The notes under the pieces are model-generated. The model did not search any database. It saw only the letters and a list, made by a program, of their open reading frames with translations, and was not told where the DNA came from. Positions 25,932-34,413 of a stretch of DNA of 64,000 bases are shown in pieces. Both the position numbers and the translations under genes were made by a program. The first letter of the stretch is position 1. Every line of letters starts with the position of its first letter. Origin of the DNA: Curtobacterium sp. PhB115. GTDB lineage: Bacteria; Actinomycetota; Actinomycetes; Actinomycetales; Microbacteriaceae. Where the stretch lies: contig NZ_RJKR01000005.1 of the NCBI RefSeq assembly GCF_003752025.1, positions 434,001 to 498,000 on the forward strand, written 5' to 3'.

Positions 25932-27818
25932 TCAGCCGAGGGCGGGGTAGAGCGCGGGCGTGGTGCGCGCCTTCGTCGCCTGCTCGAAGGCGTAGCCGAG
26001 GCCGATCACGGTGCTCTCGTCGAACGAGCGGCCGAGGAACTCCAGGTTCACGCCGGCGCCGGTGATGGTGCCGTCGGCCGCGGTCGCCTGCCCCATCGGG
26101 ACGGTGATCGCCGGCATGCCGGTGTTCGGGCTCAGACGCATGTTCGTCGACTGCGTGCTGTACGGCGTGCCCGACGGGTAGATCAGGGTGTCGAGGTCCT
26201 GGTCGTCCATCATCTGCGTGACGAGCTGCTTGCCGGTGGCGAGCTGCGTCGTGTGCGAACCGGTCGGACCGGCCCACGCCTGGTACTGCGCATCGGTGAT
26301 CAGGTCACGGGACTCGTACGTGGACTTGCGGCTCGGCACGTACTCGCCGGAAGCGAGGATGCCCTGCAGCGACCGGGCGGTCACGTCGGGGTCCAGGTGC
26401 TTCGCGACGTACTCGTCCAGGTCGTGCTTGAACTCGTTCGTGCTGCCGCTGCCCTCGGACAGGACCCGGTTGAAGGCCGTCGTCGCGGTGATCGGGACGA
26501 CGGTCGCGCCGGCGGCCTCGAGCTTCGCGACGGACTCGTCGAACAGTCGCTTCGCGGTCGCGTTCGTGCCGACCATCGACGTGACGTACCCGATGCGCGC
26601 ACCCTGCAGCGCGGTGGGGTCGAGCGCTGCCGTGTAGGACGTCGGCACCTTGCCGGACTGCGCGCTGGTCGCGGGGTCGGCCGCGTCCACACCGGTCACG
26701 GCGTCGAGCGCCACGGCGGCGTCGGTCACCGAGCGGGCGATCGGCCCACCGGTGTCCTGCGACAGCGCGAGGGGGATGATGCCGTCGCGGCTCGTCAGAC
26801 CGACCGTCGGACGGATCCCGACGAGCTGGTTGTACGTCGACGGGATGCGGATCGAGCCGCCGGTGTCGGTACCGAAACCGATGCCGGCGAGGTTCGCCGC
26901 GATCGCCGCGCCGGTGCCACCGCTGGAGCCACCCGCGGTCTGCGTGGTGTTGTACGGGCTGGCGACGAGGAGCGAGGAACCGGCGGGCTGGTTCGACGAG
27001 AACTCCGAGACGAAGCCGTAGGCGAACTCGTCGAGGCTGGCCTTCGCGAGGATCACCGCGCCGGCGTCCCGCAGCCCGGCGACCATCGTGGCGTCGGTGT
27101 CGGTCTGGTTGTCGTCCCAGCAGCCGCAGCCACCGGTGGTCGGCATGTCCTTCGTGTCGTAGTTGTCCTTCACCGCGATCGGGACGCCGAGCAGCATGCT
27201 CGTCATGCCGTGCTCGGCGCGCTCGGTGTCCGCCGTCTTCGCCGCGGCCAGGGCATCGGCGTTGGTGGTGACGATCGAGTTGAGCGCGCGGCCGTTCGAC
27301 GCGGAGTCGACCTTCGTGCGGTCGTACGCGGCGATGCGGTCGAGGTAGTCCTGCGTGATGGCGACCGAGGTGGTGACCCCGGCGTTCATGGCTGCCTGCA
27401 TGTCGAGGGTGGAGGCCTCGACGAGCTCGAAGGGGCCGTCGTCGTAGATCATGCGCTGCGACAGGGCGGCGATGTCCGCGACGGTGATCGTCGCATCGCC
27501 GTCGGTGTCCGCGGCGCTGACGGTGGACCAGTCGGCGCTCGAGCTCGTTGCGCCGAGGTGGGCGCTCAGCACCGTGAGGTCGGCCTTCGTCACCTGGTCG
27601 TCGCCGGTCAGGTCGAGGTCCGTGTAGTACGGCGCGAGCATCGCGGCGGGGCTGGCGTCGACGGCTGCCGGTGCTGCTGCGGCCGTGATCGCGGGGGTCG
27701 CGGCGAGGACGGTGCCGACGAGGGCGATGAGCGAGGCGCCGGCGACGGTGGTGCGCTTGCGGCTGGTGGTGGGCTTCGTGGCGGCCTGCTTGCTGATGGC
27801 AGGCTTCGTGGCGGTCAT
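25932..27818 (-). CDS. Secreted amidase-signature hydrolase with N-terminal dockerin-like repeats
   Basis: 628 aa. Residues 1-50 form a long basic leader plus hydrophobic segment ending in Ala-rich sequence, a Sec signal. Residues 67-80 (DLDLTGDDQVTKADL) and 104-116 (DTDGDATITVADI) are two calcium-loop/F-hand repeats like a type-I dockerin. The rest is an amidase-signature domain with the Ser-cisSer-Lys triad: K217 in GVPIAVKDNY, cis-Ser in GGSSGG (298/299) and nucleophile S322 in TDTGGSIRIP. It hydrolyses an amide bond outside the cell; substrate unknown. It overlaps the cohesin-like gene by 4 nt (ATGA), so the two are translationally coupled. Confidence 0.88.
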   Translation of the reverse strand: MTATKPAISKQAATKPTTSRKRTTVAGASLIALVGTVLAATPAITAAAAPAAVDASPAAMLAPYYTDLDLTGDDQVTKADLTVLSAHLGATSSSADWSTVSAADTDGDATITVADIAALSQRMIYDDGPFELVEASTLDMQAAMNAGVTTSVAITQDYLDRIAAYDRTKVDSASNGRALNSIVTTNADALAAAKTADTERAEHGMTSMLLGVPIAVKDNYDTKDMPTTGGCGCWDDNQTDTDATMVAGLRDAGAVILAKASLDEFAYGFVSEFSSNQPAGSSLLVASPYNTTQTAGGSSGGTGAAIAANLAGIGFGTDTGGSIRIPSTYNQLVGIRPTVGLTSRDGIIPLALSQDTGGPIARSVTDAAVALDAVTGVDAADPATSAQSGKVPTSYTAALDPTALQGARIGYVTSMVGTNATAKRLFDESVAKLEAAGATVVPITATTAFNRVLSEGSGSTNEFKHDLDEYVAKHLDPDVTARSLQGILASGEYVPSRKSTYESRDLITDAQYQAWAGPTGSHTTQLATGKQLVTQMMDDQDLDTLIYPSGTPYSTQSTNMRLSPNTGMPAITVPMGQATAADGTITGAGVNLEFLGRSFDESTVIGLGYAFEQATKARTTPALYPALG

Positions 27819-28642
27819 TCGGCTGCTCCGGTGCGCTCGCGGCGGGCGCGGCGCGCACGCAGGGTGATCAGGGTCCCGCCGGCGGCGAGGAGGGCCAGGG
27901 ACGCGGCGATCCACGGGGCGACGTCGGCGCCGGTCCAGGCGAGTTCGCCGCCGGTCGGACGGTCACCACCGCCAGCGGCCACGGCGGTGGCGCCGCTGGT
28001 CGGGTCGGCGTCGGCCGGGGTGCTCGGGTCGTCCGTACCGGTGCCGGGGTCGGGGTCGGCCGTTGCGGTCGCGCCTGGGGTGGGCGTGGCCGTCGGGGCT
28101 GCGGTCGGAGTGGCGGTCGGAGTGGCGGTCGCCGCGGCTTCGACGACCACCGTGGTGGCCGCCGGGTCCGTCAGGGTCGTGGCCGCACCGGACGCGTCGA
28201 CGAGCGTGATGCTCGTGACGGCGAGGTCGACCGTGCCGGCAGCGCCGGGCGTGAGGCTGATCGAGGTCGCGAGGTCGCCGCTGAGCGCCGGGGACGTCCC
28301 GAGGCGAGTGTGCACGATCGTCAGGGCGTCGCCGTCCTGCTCGACGCTGTCGAAACCGCCGTCGGGGCCGGCGACGCTGTCCTCCACGTACGCCACGGAG
28401 TCCGCGTCGGCGTCGAGGGTGATCTCGTAGGCGTAGACGTCGGTCGTCGCCGCGATCGTCAGGTCGACGTCGAACGCGGCGCCGACGGTCGCGGTGGTGG
28501 GGGCGTCGATCGTGGCGGTCGTCGCGGTCGGTGCTGCCTGAGCCGGCGAGGCGGTCAGGGCGGCGAGGCCGATCGCCCCGGCGGCGACGAGTGTCGAGGA
28601 CACGATCGTCGCGCGGGGGCGCAGCCGGAGGCGGTGCTGCAT
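27815..28642 (-). CDS. Cohesin-like surface protein with LAxTG sortase signal
   Basis: 275 aa. Signal peptide 1-36 (cleavage after AQA). Residues about 39-168 form a cohesin-like beta domain: TVGAAFDVDLTIAATTDVYA, TIVHTRLGTSPALSGDLATS and later strands match the cohesin pattern. A Pro/Thr/Ala-rich stalk (170-232) follows, then LAWTG (234-238), a membrane helix (241-262) and an Arg-rich tail, which is a class E/LAxTG sortase signal. The protein should be anchored to peptidoglycan and display the cohesin. The coupled downstream gene encodes a dockerin-bearing amidase, the probable partner. The pairing is inferred from domains and operon. Confidence 0.85.
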   Translation of the reverse strand: MQHRLRLRPRATIVSSTLVAAGAIGLAALTASPAQAAPTATTATIDAPTTATVGAAFDVDLTIAATTDVYAYEITLDADADSVAYVEDSVAGPDGGFDSVEQDGDALTIVHTRLGTSPALSGDLATSISLTPGAAGTVDLAVTSITLVDASGAATTLTDPAATTVVVEAAATATPTATPTAAPTATPTPGATATADPDPGTGTDDPSTPADADPTSGATAVAAGGGDRPTGGELAWTGADVAPWIAASLALLAAGGTLITLRARRARRERTGAAE

Positions 28643-28779
28643 GGGTGCAGGTCCTTCGGGAGGAGGTCGGGTGCTGAGCGGGTACTCAGTGATCCGAAAG
28701 CTAACGGTGCGCTGTTTCCGGCTCGGGCCCGGCACGTTTCCGCGCCGTTACGGCTCCGTCGCACCGCTACTGTCGTGCC

Positions 28780-29391
28780 ATGTCGCTCGACGTCGAAGCC
28801 CTGCTCACCCCGCCCTCCCCCGTCGCCGCACGGGCGTTGGACGTCGTCCGCACCTGGTCCTCCCCCGCACTGGTGAACCACTGCCTGCGCTCGTGGGCGT
28901 GGGCGGTCCTGCTCGCACCGACGATCGACCTCGAGCCCGACCGTGAGCTGTTGTTCGTCGCGACGATGCTGCACGACCTCGGCGTCACGCCGTCGTTCGA
29001 CGCCCATGCCGTGCCGTTCGAGGACGCCGGTGGCGCCGTGGGCTCGGTCTTCGCGCTCGGTGCAGGGTGGGAACCCGCACGTGCTCGTCGGGTCGGCGAG
29101 GTCATCGAGCGGCACATGTGGACCTCGGTCGACCCCGCGCTCGACACCGAAGGGCACCTGCTCGAGGTCGCGACCTCGCTCGACGTCTCGGGCGCCGGGT
29201 TCTCGCGGTGGTCCACGTCGGACCTGCACGCGGTCGCCGCCGCACTGCCCCGGCTGGGGTTCTCCGCCTCGTTCGACGGGCTCATCCACGCGCAGGCCGA
29301 CCGCAAGCCGTCGTCGGCTGCAGCGCGGCTCGACGGATCGGGCAACGTGGCTGCCGGCGGCTCGCGCTGGGACGCGTTCCTGGCGTCCTGA
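28780..29391 (+). CDS. HD-domain phosphohydrolase-like protein
   Basis: 203 aa. Metal ligands H34 (LVNHCLRSWAW) and H65-D66 (ATMLHDLG), with a downstream His region (EVIERHMW) in HD order. It resembles small HD proteins annotated as cyanamide-hydratase-like in Actinobacteria. No partner domain; substrate unknown. Divergent from the cohesin gene. Confidence 0.8.
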   Translation: MSLDVEALLTPPSPVAARALDVVRTWSSPALVNHCLRSWAWAVLLAPTIDLEPDRELLFVATMLHDLGVTPSFDAHAVPFEDAGGAVGSVFALGAGWEPARARRVGEVIERHMWTSVDPALDTEGHLLEVATSLDVSGAGFSRWSTSDLHAVAAALPRLGFSASFDGLIHAQADRKPSSAAARLDGSGNVAAGGSRWDAFLAS

Positions 29392-29674
29392 GCTGGTCTG
29401 CTCGGCTGTTCTCCTGGTCTCCTGGACTTCTCGGCATCGAGGCCGTATAGTGTTTCTTTGGTGCACTGCAGCGAACCCATCTGACTCGCGCACACCAACC
29501 TCTCGACACCGACTCACCCGAGTCGCATTCCACTCGAGACACCGCTCGATCCGAACGGACGAGCTGCACGTTGAAACTCGACGTGCGCGCCCCGCACTCG
29601 ATGCGTCGCGCCGGACTGAGACGTCCGCCGCCACCGAGTCGCCCTGGCGCCGAATGACCAGGAAGTACAGCACC

Positions 29675-29962
29675 ATGACCAGCAACGAACGAATCACCGT
29701 GTTCGGGACCGCACTCGCGGCTCCGACGATCACCCCCGACCGCATCGCCGAGTTCCCGGTGCGCGACGACAGCTCGCAGCGCGAGTACCTCGTCCGCATC
29801 TCCGCCGACGACCTCGGGGCCTTCATCACCCGGGGCACCCGTCTCGACGCAGTCGGCGAGGCCGGCTGGACCGTGCCGGGCCGCTCCTGGGCGGGCGAGG
29901 CCAGCCGCACGCTGCTGCAGGCGCAGTCCGTCCGTGCGGGCGAGATGGCCCTCGCGGCCTAG
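29675..29962 (+). CDS. Small conserved protein, unknown function
   Basis: 95 aa (MTSNERITVFGTALAAPTI at the start), no motif recognised. ATG at 29675 follows AGGAAG. A strong terminator follows at 29981. The 283-bp gap upstream contains no clear gene; TATAGT at about 29446 is a possible -10. Confidence 0.6.
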   Translation: MTSNERITVFGTALAAPTITPDRIAEFPVRDDSSQREYLVRISADDLGAFITRGTRLDAVGEAGWTVPGRSWAGEASRTLLQAQSVRAGEMALAA

Positions 29963-29980
29963 GGTCCACCAGTACGAACG

Positions 29981-30014
29981 CGAAGCGCCGCCGGGTTTTC
30001 CCGGCGGCGCTTCG
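29981..30014 (+). terminator. Strong Rho-independent-like hairpin
   Basis: CGAAGCGCCGCCGGG-tttt-CCCGGCGGCGCTTCG, a perfect 15-bp stem, 18 nt after the small gene's stop codon. Confidence 0.85.
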
Positions 30015-30098
30015 TCGTGCGTGGGGGGCTGCCCGCTCGGGCGTTCGGGCTATCCGGCCGGGCGCTCGGGTCGCCAGGGCCGGGCGGGCCGGGCTCTC

Positions 30099-30161
30099 GG
30101 TGCGAGGTTTCGCGCATGGTGCGAGGTACCGGCCGTCCCACAGTGCGCGGAACCTCGCACC
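30099..30161. repeat. 63-bp inverted repeat with internal third copy
   Basis: GGTGCGAGGTTTCGCGC (30099-30115) is complementary at 16 of 17 positions to 30145-30161. A partial third copy, GGTGCGAGGTACC, lies between the arms. The gap 29963-30283 holds this, the terminator above and no gene. Confidence 0.75.
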
Positions 30162-30283
30162 GTGCGTCCGACGACGCGCGTCCTCACGGTCGATCCCCGT
30201 GCTCACCGAGTGAACATGTCGTATGTGTTCCGCGTCGACCCACCGCTCCGCGACGGGGCACTCGTAGGGTCGCACTCGTGGCG

Positions 30284-30738
30284 ATGAACCAGGCAGCCGA
30301 ACTCATCGGCACAGCGCGAGCCGACATCGGCATGTCAACCGGAGAACTCGCTCGCGAGGTCGGACTCCCGGTCGGGATGATCGAGGCTTACGAGGACGGG
30401 TCCGCGGCGCCGACCCGCTACCTGCTCACCGCGGTGCTCACCGCAGCGCGGCTCCGACCGGCGATCGCGCTCGCCGTCCTCGCGGCAGGATCCGAGCGGA
30501 GGCAGCACATCGGAAGCTCACCGACGTCCGCGTGATCGGTTCAGCGGCTCGGGGCGAGGACTGCGAGACGAGTGCGGTCGAGTTGCTCGTCTCCACCACA
30601 CCAGGGGCGTCGTTGTTCGACCTCGGGGGATTCGCTGCCGCCGTCGAGGCACTCACCGGGTTCCACGTCGAAGTCCTGACCGACGGCGACACCGACGACC
30701 ACCTCGCGCACCTCGCCGCCGACGCGCTCGTCCTGTGA
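30284..30738 (+). pseudogene. XRE-type regulator fused to nucleotidyltransferase domain, split by a frameshift
   Basis: The first frame (30284-30535) encodes a helix-turn-helix (AAELIGTARADIGMSTGELAREVGLPVGMIEAYE) and stops soon after. The next frame (GTG at 30532 to 30738) carries VIGSAARGEDCETSAVELLVS, then SLFDLGGFAAAVEALTGFHVEVLTDG, the minimal-nucleotidyltransferase half of a well-known fused family. The second frame stays open upstream and reads RIRAEAAHRKLTDVRVIGSAARGED, the family's normal linker, so a one-base indel near 30480-30490 separates the halves. The catalytic SDxDLLV motif is also altered to SAVELLV. It may be decayed, or the frameshift may be a sequencing error. Confidence 0.75.
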
Positions 30739-30745
30739 CGATGGG

Positions 30746-31210
30746 TCAGTACTCGCCCTTCACGACGAAGAAGGAACCGCGGATGGTCCCCGCGAGCTTC
30801 GACTTCTGCCGAGCGAACTTGAACTTGTCGGCCAGCTCCTCCGGGACCTCCATACCGTCGGAGAGCTTGAAGCCGACCGCACGCTTCCCGCCCTCGGCCA
30901 GCGTGTAGAGCACGTTGATCGCCAAGCCGGACTCGTAGAACACGTAGGTCCAGCGCACGCCGTCCACCAGCACCTCGGTTGCTTCGAGCGGCGGCGACGC
31001 GATGACCAGCCCGCGCTCCTCCTCGAGCACGCGTCGGACGTAGCTGACCAGATCAGGGACGTCCGCCGCCGCGTGCGTGGTGAACACGTGGTCGTACTTG
31101 TTCTTGAAGTACCGGGCCTCGTTCGCGCGCAGTCCTGCGAGGGCGTCGGCGGCCGGCGAGGACTCGAGTCCGGCGGTGGACACGTTCACGAAGTCGACGA
31201 CGTACGACAT
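30746..31210 (-). CDS. Conserved protein, unknown function
   Basis: 154 aa (starts MSYVVDFVNVSTAGLESSPA). Mixed alpha/beta character with no membrane segment and no motif I recognise. AGGAGG-like sequence precedes the ATG. It ends 7 bp from the decayed XRE-nucleotidyltransferase gene, convergently. Confidence 0.6.
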   Translation of the reverse strand: MSYVVDFVNVSTAGLESSPAADALAGLRANEARYFKNKYDHVFTTHAAADVPDLVSYVRRVLEEERGLVIASPPLEATEVLVDGVRWTYVFYESGLAINVLYTLAEGGKRAVGFKLSDGMEVPEELADKFKFARQKSKLAGTIRGSFFVVKGEY

Positions 31211-31270
31211 GGGGCCTCCTACGGGGCTGGATCAGCTCAAACCTAGCCCCCGAGCGGAACGCGACCGGCG

Positions 31271-31798
31271 CTACCTCGTCGCGGCGGCCGCCACCGACGT
31301 CAGCGTCTTCTCCGCGTCGGCCACGAGCAGGTACATGCACCGAGCAGTCTCCGGCACCAGCTCGAACCCGAACCGTTCGTAGAAACCGACAGCGGCGTCG
31401 TCGAGCGCGTAGACGATCACTGCTCGCGCGCCGATCAATCGCGATGCCTCGATGCTCTTGAGCAGCGCGTCCTGCAGCAGGCTCACGCCGAGCCCCTGAC
31501 CCTGGAACGCCGTGTCGACAGCGAGCCGACCGACGAGCACGACGGGGATCGGATCGGGCATGTTCCTACGCAGCGACCCCGGCAGCCCTTCCGTCCGGAG
31601 CGAGCTCGCCGCGAGGCAGTAGTAGCCGGCGATCCGGTCGGTTTCGTCATCGATGGAGACGAACGTCCGCGATGCGCCTCCCGCTTCGTTGCGGATCGCC
31701 CGGATCTGCAACCAACTCGTCAGGGTCGGCTTCGAGCAGTCGAAGGCGCTCGTGTCGTCGTGCGGGGTGATCGGGCGCGGGCGCCGGAAGACAGGCAC
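31271..31798 (-). CDS. tacT: TacT-type GNAT toxin
   Basis: 175 aa GNAT acetyltransferase of the type-II toxin group that acetylates aminoacyl-tRNA. The start (ITPHDDTSAFDCSKPTLTSWLQIRA) is the diagnostic 'FDCG/S..L..WL' motif. The acetyl-CoA motif is VDTAFQGQGLGVSLL and the end is FYERFGFELVPETARCMYL. It follows the antitoxin gene by 3 nt, in the standard antitoxin-first order. Confidence 0.88.
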   Translation of the reverse strand: MPVFRRPRPITPHDDTSAFDCSKPTLTSWLQIRAIRNEAGGASRTFVSIDDETDRIAGYYCLAASSLRTEGLPGSLRRNMPDPIPVVLVGRLAVDTAFQGQGLGVSLLQDALLKSIEASRLIGARAVIVYALDDAAVGFYERFGFELVPETARCMYLLVADAEKTLTSVAAAATR

Positions 31799-31801
31799 AG
31801 G

Positions 31802-32074
31802 TCAGTCGACGAACACGCTGGGACGAGCGAGGAGGTCGGCGAGCCCGCGCACCGTCTGCGCCGGGCGGTCGAGCACCTCGGTGAAGGCCTCGAAGCTCCG
31901 GTCTGACATCGTGATCTCACGCTCCCGTCGGATCGTGTCCTCGGCATGCTCGACGAGCGCCGTGACGGAGAAGTCGGTGATCGAGCGCCCGCTGATCGCA
32001 GCAGCCTGCTCGATCTCGCGCTTCTGTGCACTGGTGAGACGCAGGTCGAGGCGATCGGACTTCCGAGTGGTCAT
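31802..32074 (-). CDS. tacA: TacA-type (DUF1778) antitoxin
   Basis: 90 aa. N-terminal ribbon-helix-helix (RLDLRLTSAQKREIEQAAAISGRSITDFSVTALVEHAE), then a C-terminal toxin-binding tail ending RPSVFVD. This is the DUF1778 layout paired with GNAT toxins. It should repress its own promoter through the palindrome just upstream. The pair sits 0.34 kb outside the left end of the integrated element, in apparently host DNA. Confidence 0.88.
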   Translation of the reverse strand: MTTRKSDRLDLRLTSAQKREIEQAAAISGRSITDFSVTALVEHAEDTIRREREITMSDRSFEAFTEVLDRPAQTVRGLADLLARPSVFVD

Positions 32075-32082
32075 GCCACCAA

Positions 32083-32103
32083 TGTACGGCAGATCGCCGT
32101 ACA
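32083..32103. promoter_or_regulatory. Candidate tacAT operator
   Basis: TGTACGGC-agatc-GCCGTACA, a perfect 8-bp inverted repeat 9 nt upstream of the tacA start codon. Confidence 0.65.
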
Positions 32104-32130
32104 GGCGCTAGTCGGACCAGAATCCGGCCA

Positions 32131-32364
32131 TCAGTGCGAGAGGATTCCGACCAGTGCCGTCACGGCTGCCACCAGCCCGGCGCAGCCGAGCATCGAGCCC
32201 AGCAGACGAACCCACCAAGTTCCCCAATGAGCTTGCGGGTTCCGAGCAAGGCCGGCCTTCTCGGCGGCCACGGCGAACTTGATGATCAGCTGCGGGAACG
32301 TCATGACGAACGCACCCCACAGCAACAGGATCGTTCCGAAGGTCAGCTGAACACCGTGCCCCAT
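32131..32364 (-). CDS. Small two-helix membrane protein
   Basis: 77 aa from the ATG at 32364 (MGHGVQLTF). Two hydrophobic helices (about 7-30 and 52-75) flank a short polar loop. An upstream in-frame ATG at 32451 would read through the C15 tract and the att site and add a Gly run; I think that start is unlikely. Probably the host gene that lay next to ychF before integration. Function unknown. Confidence 0.6.
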   Translation of the reverse strand: MGHGVQLTFGTILLLWGAFVMTFPQLIIKFAVAAEKAGLARNPQAHWGTWWVRLLGSMLGCAGLVAAVTALVGILSH

Positions 32365-32380
32365 GCGGACGACGGTACCG

Positions 32381-32395
32381 CCCCCCCCCCCCCCC
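32381..32395. repeat. 15-C homopolymer tract
   Basis: Fifteen consecutive C residues (G on the minus strand) lie 17-31 nt upstream of the small membrane protein start, where a promoter or ribosome site would be. Tracts this long slip in replication and are also error-prone to sequence. Confidence 0.85.
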
Positions 32396-32414
32396 GATCG
32401 ACGCGGCCGATGGG

Positions 32415-32435
32415 CTAGTTGTTGAAGCGGAACTC
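32415..32435. other. Left attachment site (attL), displaced ychF 3' end
   Basis: Read on the minus strand these 21 bp encode EFRFNN-stop, exactly the C-terminus of YchF, using C-ending codons (TTC, CGC, AAC) as this host does. Sequence to the right diverges at once. This looks like the original gene end, cut off from the ychF body by the insertion. Confidence 0.85.
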
Positions 32436-32504
32436 GGTTCATGTCGCACATTTCATGACCACATCCGCATGTCTACGCGGATCGGGGCGTCCGGATCGTA
32501 TGAT

Positions 32505-32526
32505 TTGACACAACCACTTGACACAG
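32505..32526. promoter_or_regulatory. Left arm-type integrase sites
   Basis: Two copies of TTGACACA (32505 and 32518, 13 bp apart), just upstream of the integrase start. Matching pairs lie at the other end of the element (45963-45982). They also resemble a -35 box (TTGACA), so a promoter role is possible. Confidence 0.55.
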
Positions 32527-32547
32527 CGACTCCGAGGAGCGTCCTCC

Positions 32548-34305
32548 ATGGCACGCGGGATCACCGTACCCGACACCCTCGCAACGATCTACGAGCCGAC
32601 GGACTCGTACCGATCTTGGCGAATCGTCTACACCGACCGAACCACAGGCAAGCGGAAGACCACCAGCGGCGGCAGCACCAGAGAGAATGCCGAACAGAAG
32701 GCGCGGGCGCTCAGTGGTGAGTATGTGCCCGGCTTCGGCAAGGGCGAGCAGCCCACCGTTCAGCAAGCGGTGGACAACTGGCTGGCGGCGAATCGGAGCA
32801 ACTGGTCGAGCCGGACCTACGACCAATACTTCTACTTCAGCCGTAAGCTCACCGCGCTCTACGGGGACCGACTCGTGAAGCATGTATCCCCCGCCGACAT
32901 CGGCAGGATCGACCTTTCGGAGCAATCCCGGGGCCAGCAGCAGAAAGCCCGTTCGTTGGTGCGCGGCATCTTCCGCCACGCGGCAGGACACATTACCCCG
33001 GAGCGAGCAGACGAACTGGCAAAGGGGATCGTTCTGACCGGGACGGCCCACAGCCGCCGCAATCCCCGGGTAGACACCAACGACATTCCCCGCTCGCCTC
33101 TGGTGGCTTCCTTCATCACCACGGCGTACCACACGATGCAGCTCGGGCCACTGGACGATCCGGCGGCCACCACCATTGACCAGCTCACCGGGGCCAAGAC
33201 CCGGACTCTCACGGCCCGCAATGGACAGGGCCAGAAGATCGGATCGGCCACTCTCGCGAAGACACGGCGGGGAGACCCGTCGCCTCTCGATGCCTGCTTC
33301 CTCGACGGACTGCCACCCGAAGCGGTCAACGAGCACCGGCGCGGCATCCCGAAGCACTACAGCAACCCGGACGCACGGCGACGGGCAGAGGGCGTGGAGC
33401 TAGCGGAGCGCTACCGGATGGTGGGGCTTGCCACCGCGCTCGGAGCCGGTGGCGGGCTGCGCATCGGGGAAGTGCTCGGTCTCCGTGTCCGCCATGTGTT
33501 GAGCGTCGAGCAGATCCACGACATCTACGACAGAGATTGGGACCGCACCCGCTCGGGGTTCCGTGGCGTGATCGATGTGAGCGAGCAGGCGAGCCAGGCG
33601 AGCCGAGGAGCCATCTGGGTGACCGGCACCAAGGGCGCAACCAAGGGACGCACCGTTCATCTGCCGGCCTTCCTGCCGAACTGGGCCGATCACTCCGAGG
33701 GATCAACCAGGGAACAGATCACCGCCCTACTCCCACGGTTCGCCGATCCAGCGATTTCGCTCTGGGAGGCAACTGACGCCGAATCGGTGGAGCTGTGGCG
33801 ACACGGCTTCACCCCTCTGGCCTACTTACTCTGGGACCGCCTCTGGGACGACCTCTGGCACCACCCCGCGATCGAGAAGCTATCCCTGAACCGGCGCATC
33901 GATGAGTTCCGAGAGCTTCTGATCTTCCCGACTCGCAATCGGGTGCGGCCAGGCCGGGAGATGCAGCCCGTCCAAACCGACCCCTCGTGGACCAACAGCA
34001 TCCGCATCGTTGCAGGGACCGGCAGCTACCAGAGCCAGACAAACTACGCCAAGATCGCCAATCCGATCTTCGATCATGTGGCAGAGGAGTTCCGGTCGTA
34101 CCCGCGCCACCGGACGAACCGGGACGGCCGCAAGGGTTGGACGCACCACGGCCTCCGCCACTGGGCGGTGAGCACGAGACTCCGGGCAGGAGTCCCCGTC
34201 CCACTCATTGCCAAAGAAATGGGCCACAAGAACAGCAGCTTCACCCAAGACCGCTACGGCCATGTGGTCGATGAGGGCGTTGGACCCCGGGGCTTCGAGT
34301 ACTAA
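32548..34305 (+). CDS. Tyrosine recombinase/integrase
   Basis: 585 aa site-specific recombinase. N-terminal AP2-like/SAM-like arm and core-binding region, then a catalytic domain with R305 (GGLRIGEVLGL), a Lys in TKGATKGRTVHLP, H534-x-x-R537 (THHGLRHW), H560 (MGHKNSS) and nucleophile Y570 (QDRYGHV). It is longer than most integrases, with an insertion of roughly 150 residues between the core-binding part and R305. The ATG at 32548 follows GAGGAG; a TTG at 32518 lies inside an arm-site repeat. It sits next to attL, reading into the element. Confidence 0.94.
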   Translation: MARGITVPDTLATIYEPTDSYRSWRIVYTDRTTGKRKTTSGGSTRENAEQKARALSGEYVPGFGKGEQPTVQQAVDNWLAANRSNWSSRTYDQYFYFSRKLTALYGDRLVKHVSPADIGRIDLSEQSRGQQQKARSLVRGIFRHAAGHITPERADELAKGIVLTGTAHSRRNPRVDTNDIPRSPLVASFITTAYHTMQLGPLDDPAATTIDQLTGAKTRTLTARNGQGQKIGSATLAKTRRGDPSPLDACFLDGLPPEAVNEHRRGIPKHYSNPDARRRAEGVELAERYRMVGLATALGAGGGLRIGEVLGLRVRHVLSVEQIHDIYDRDWDRTRSGFRGVIDVSEQASQASRGAIWVTGTKGATKGRTVHLPAFLPNWADHSEGSTREQITALLPRFADPAISLWEATDAESVELWRHGFTPLAYLLWDRLWDDLWHHPAIEKLSLNRRIDEFRELLIFPTRNRVRPGREMQPVQTDPSWTNSIRIVAGTGSYQSQTNYAKIANPIFDHVAEEFRSYPRHRTNRDGRKGWTHHGLRHWAVSTRLRAGVPVPLIAKEMGHKNSSFTQDRYGHVVDEGVGPRGFEY

Positions 34306-34413
34306 GGCGGTAGCTGGCCACCTCTGCGACGCGTGGCGCGATTCGGTGAGCATGTGCATGACCAACGAGTAAGCGCCCGAGGCGGGGAGCTACGGGCGCA
34401 GAGGGCATGACAA

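Noticed and set aside
32131..32451. 106-aa version of the small membrane protein starting in the att region
   Set aside because: It would read through the C15 tract as a Gly run and start in sequence created by the insertion. The internal ATG at 32364 gives a clean two-helix protein.
32415..32460. tRNA gene as integration target
   Set aside because: No cloverleaf at either end. The shared sequence decodes as the YchF C-terminus instead.
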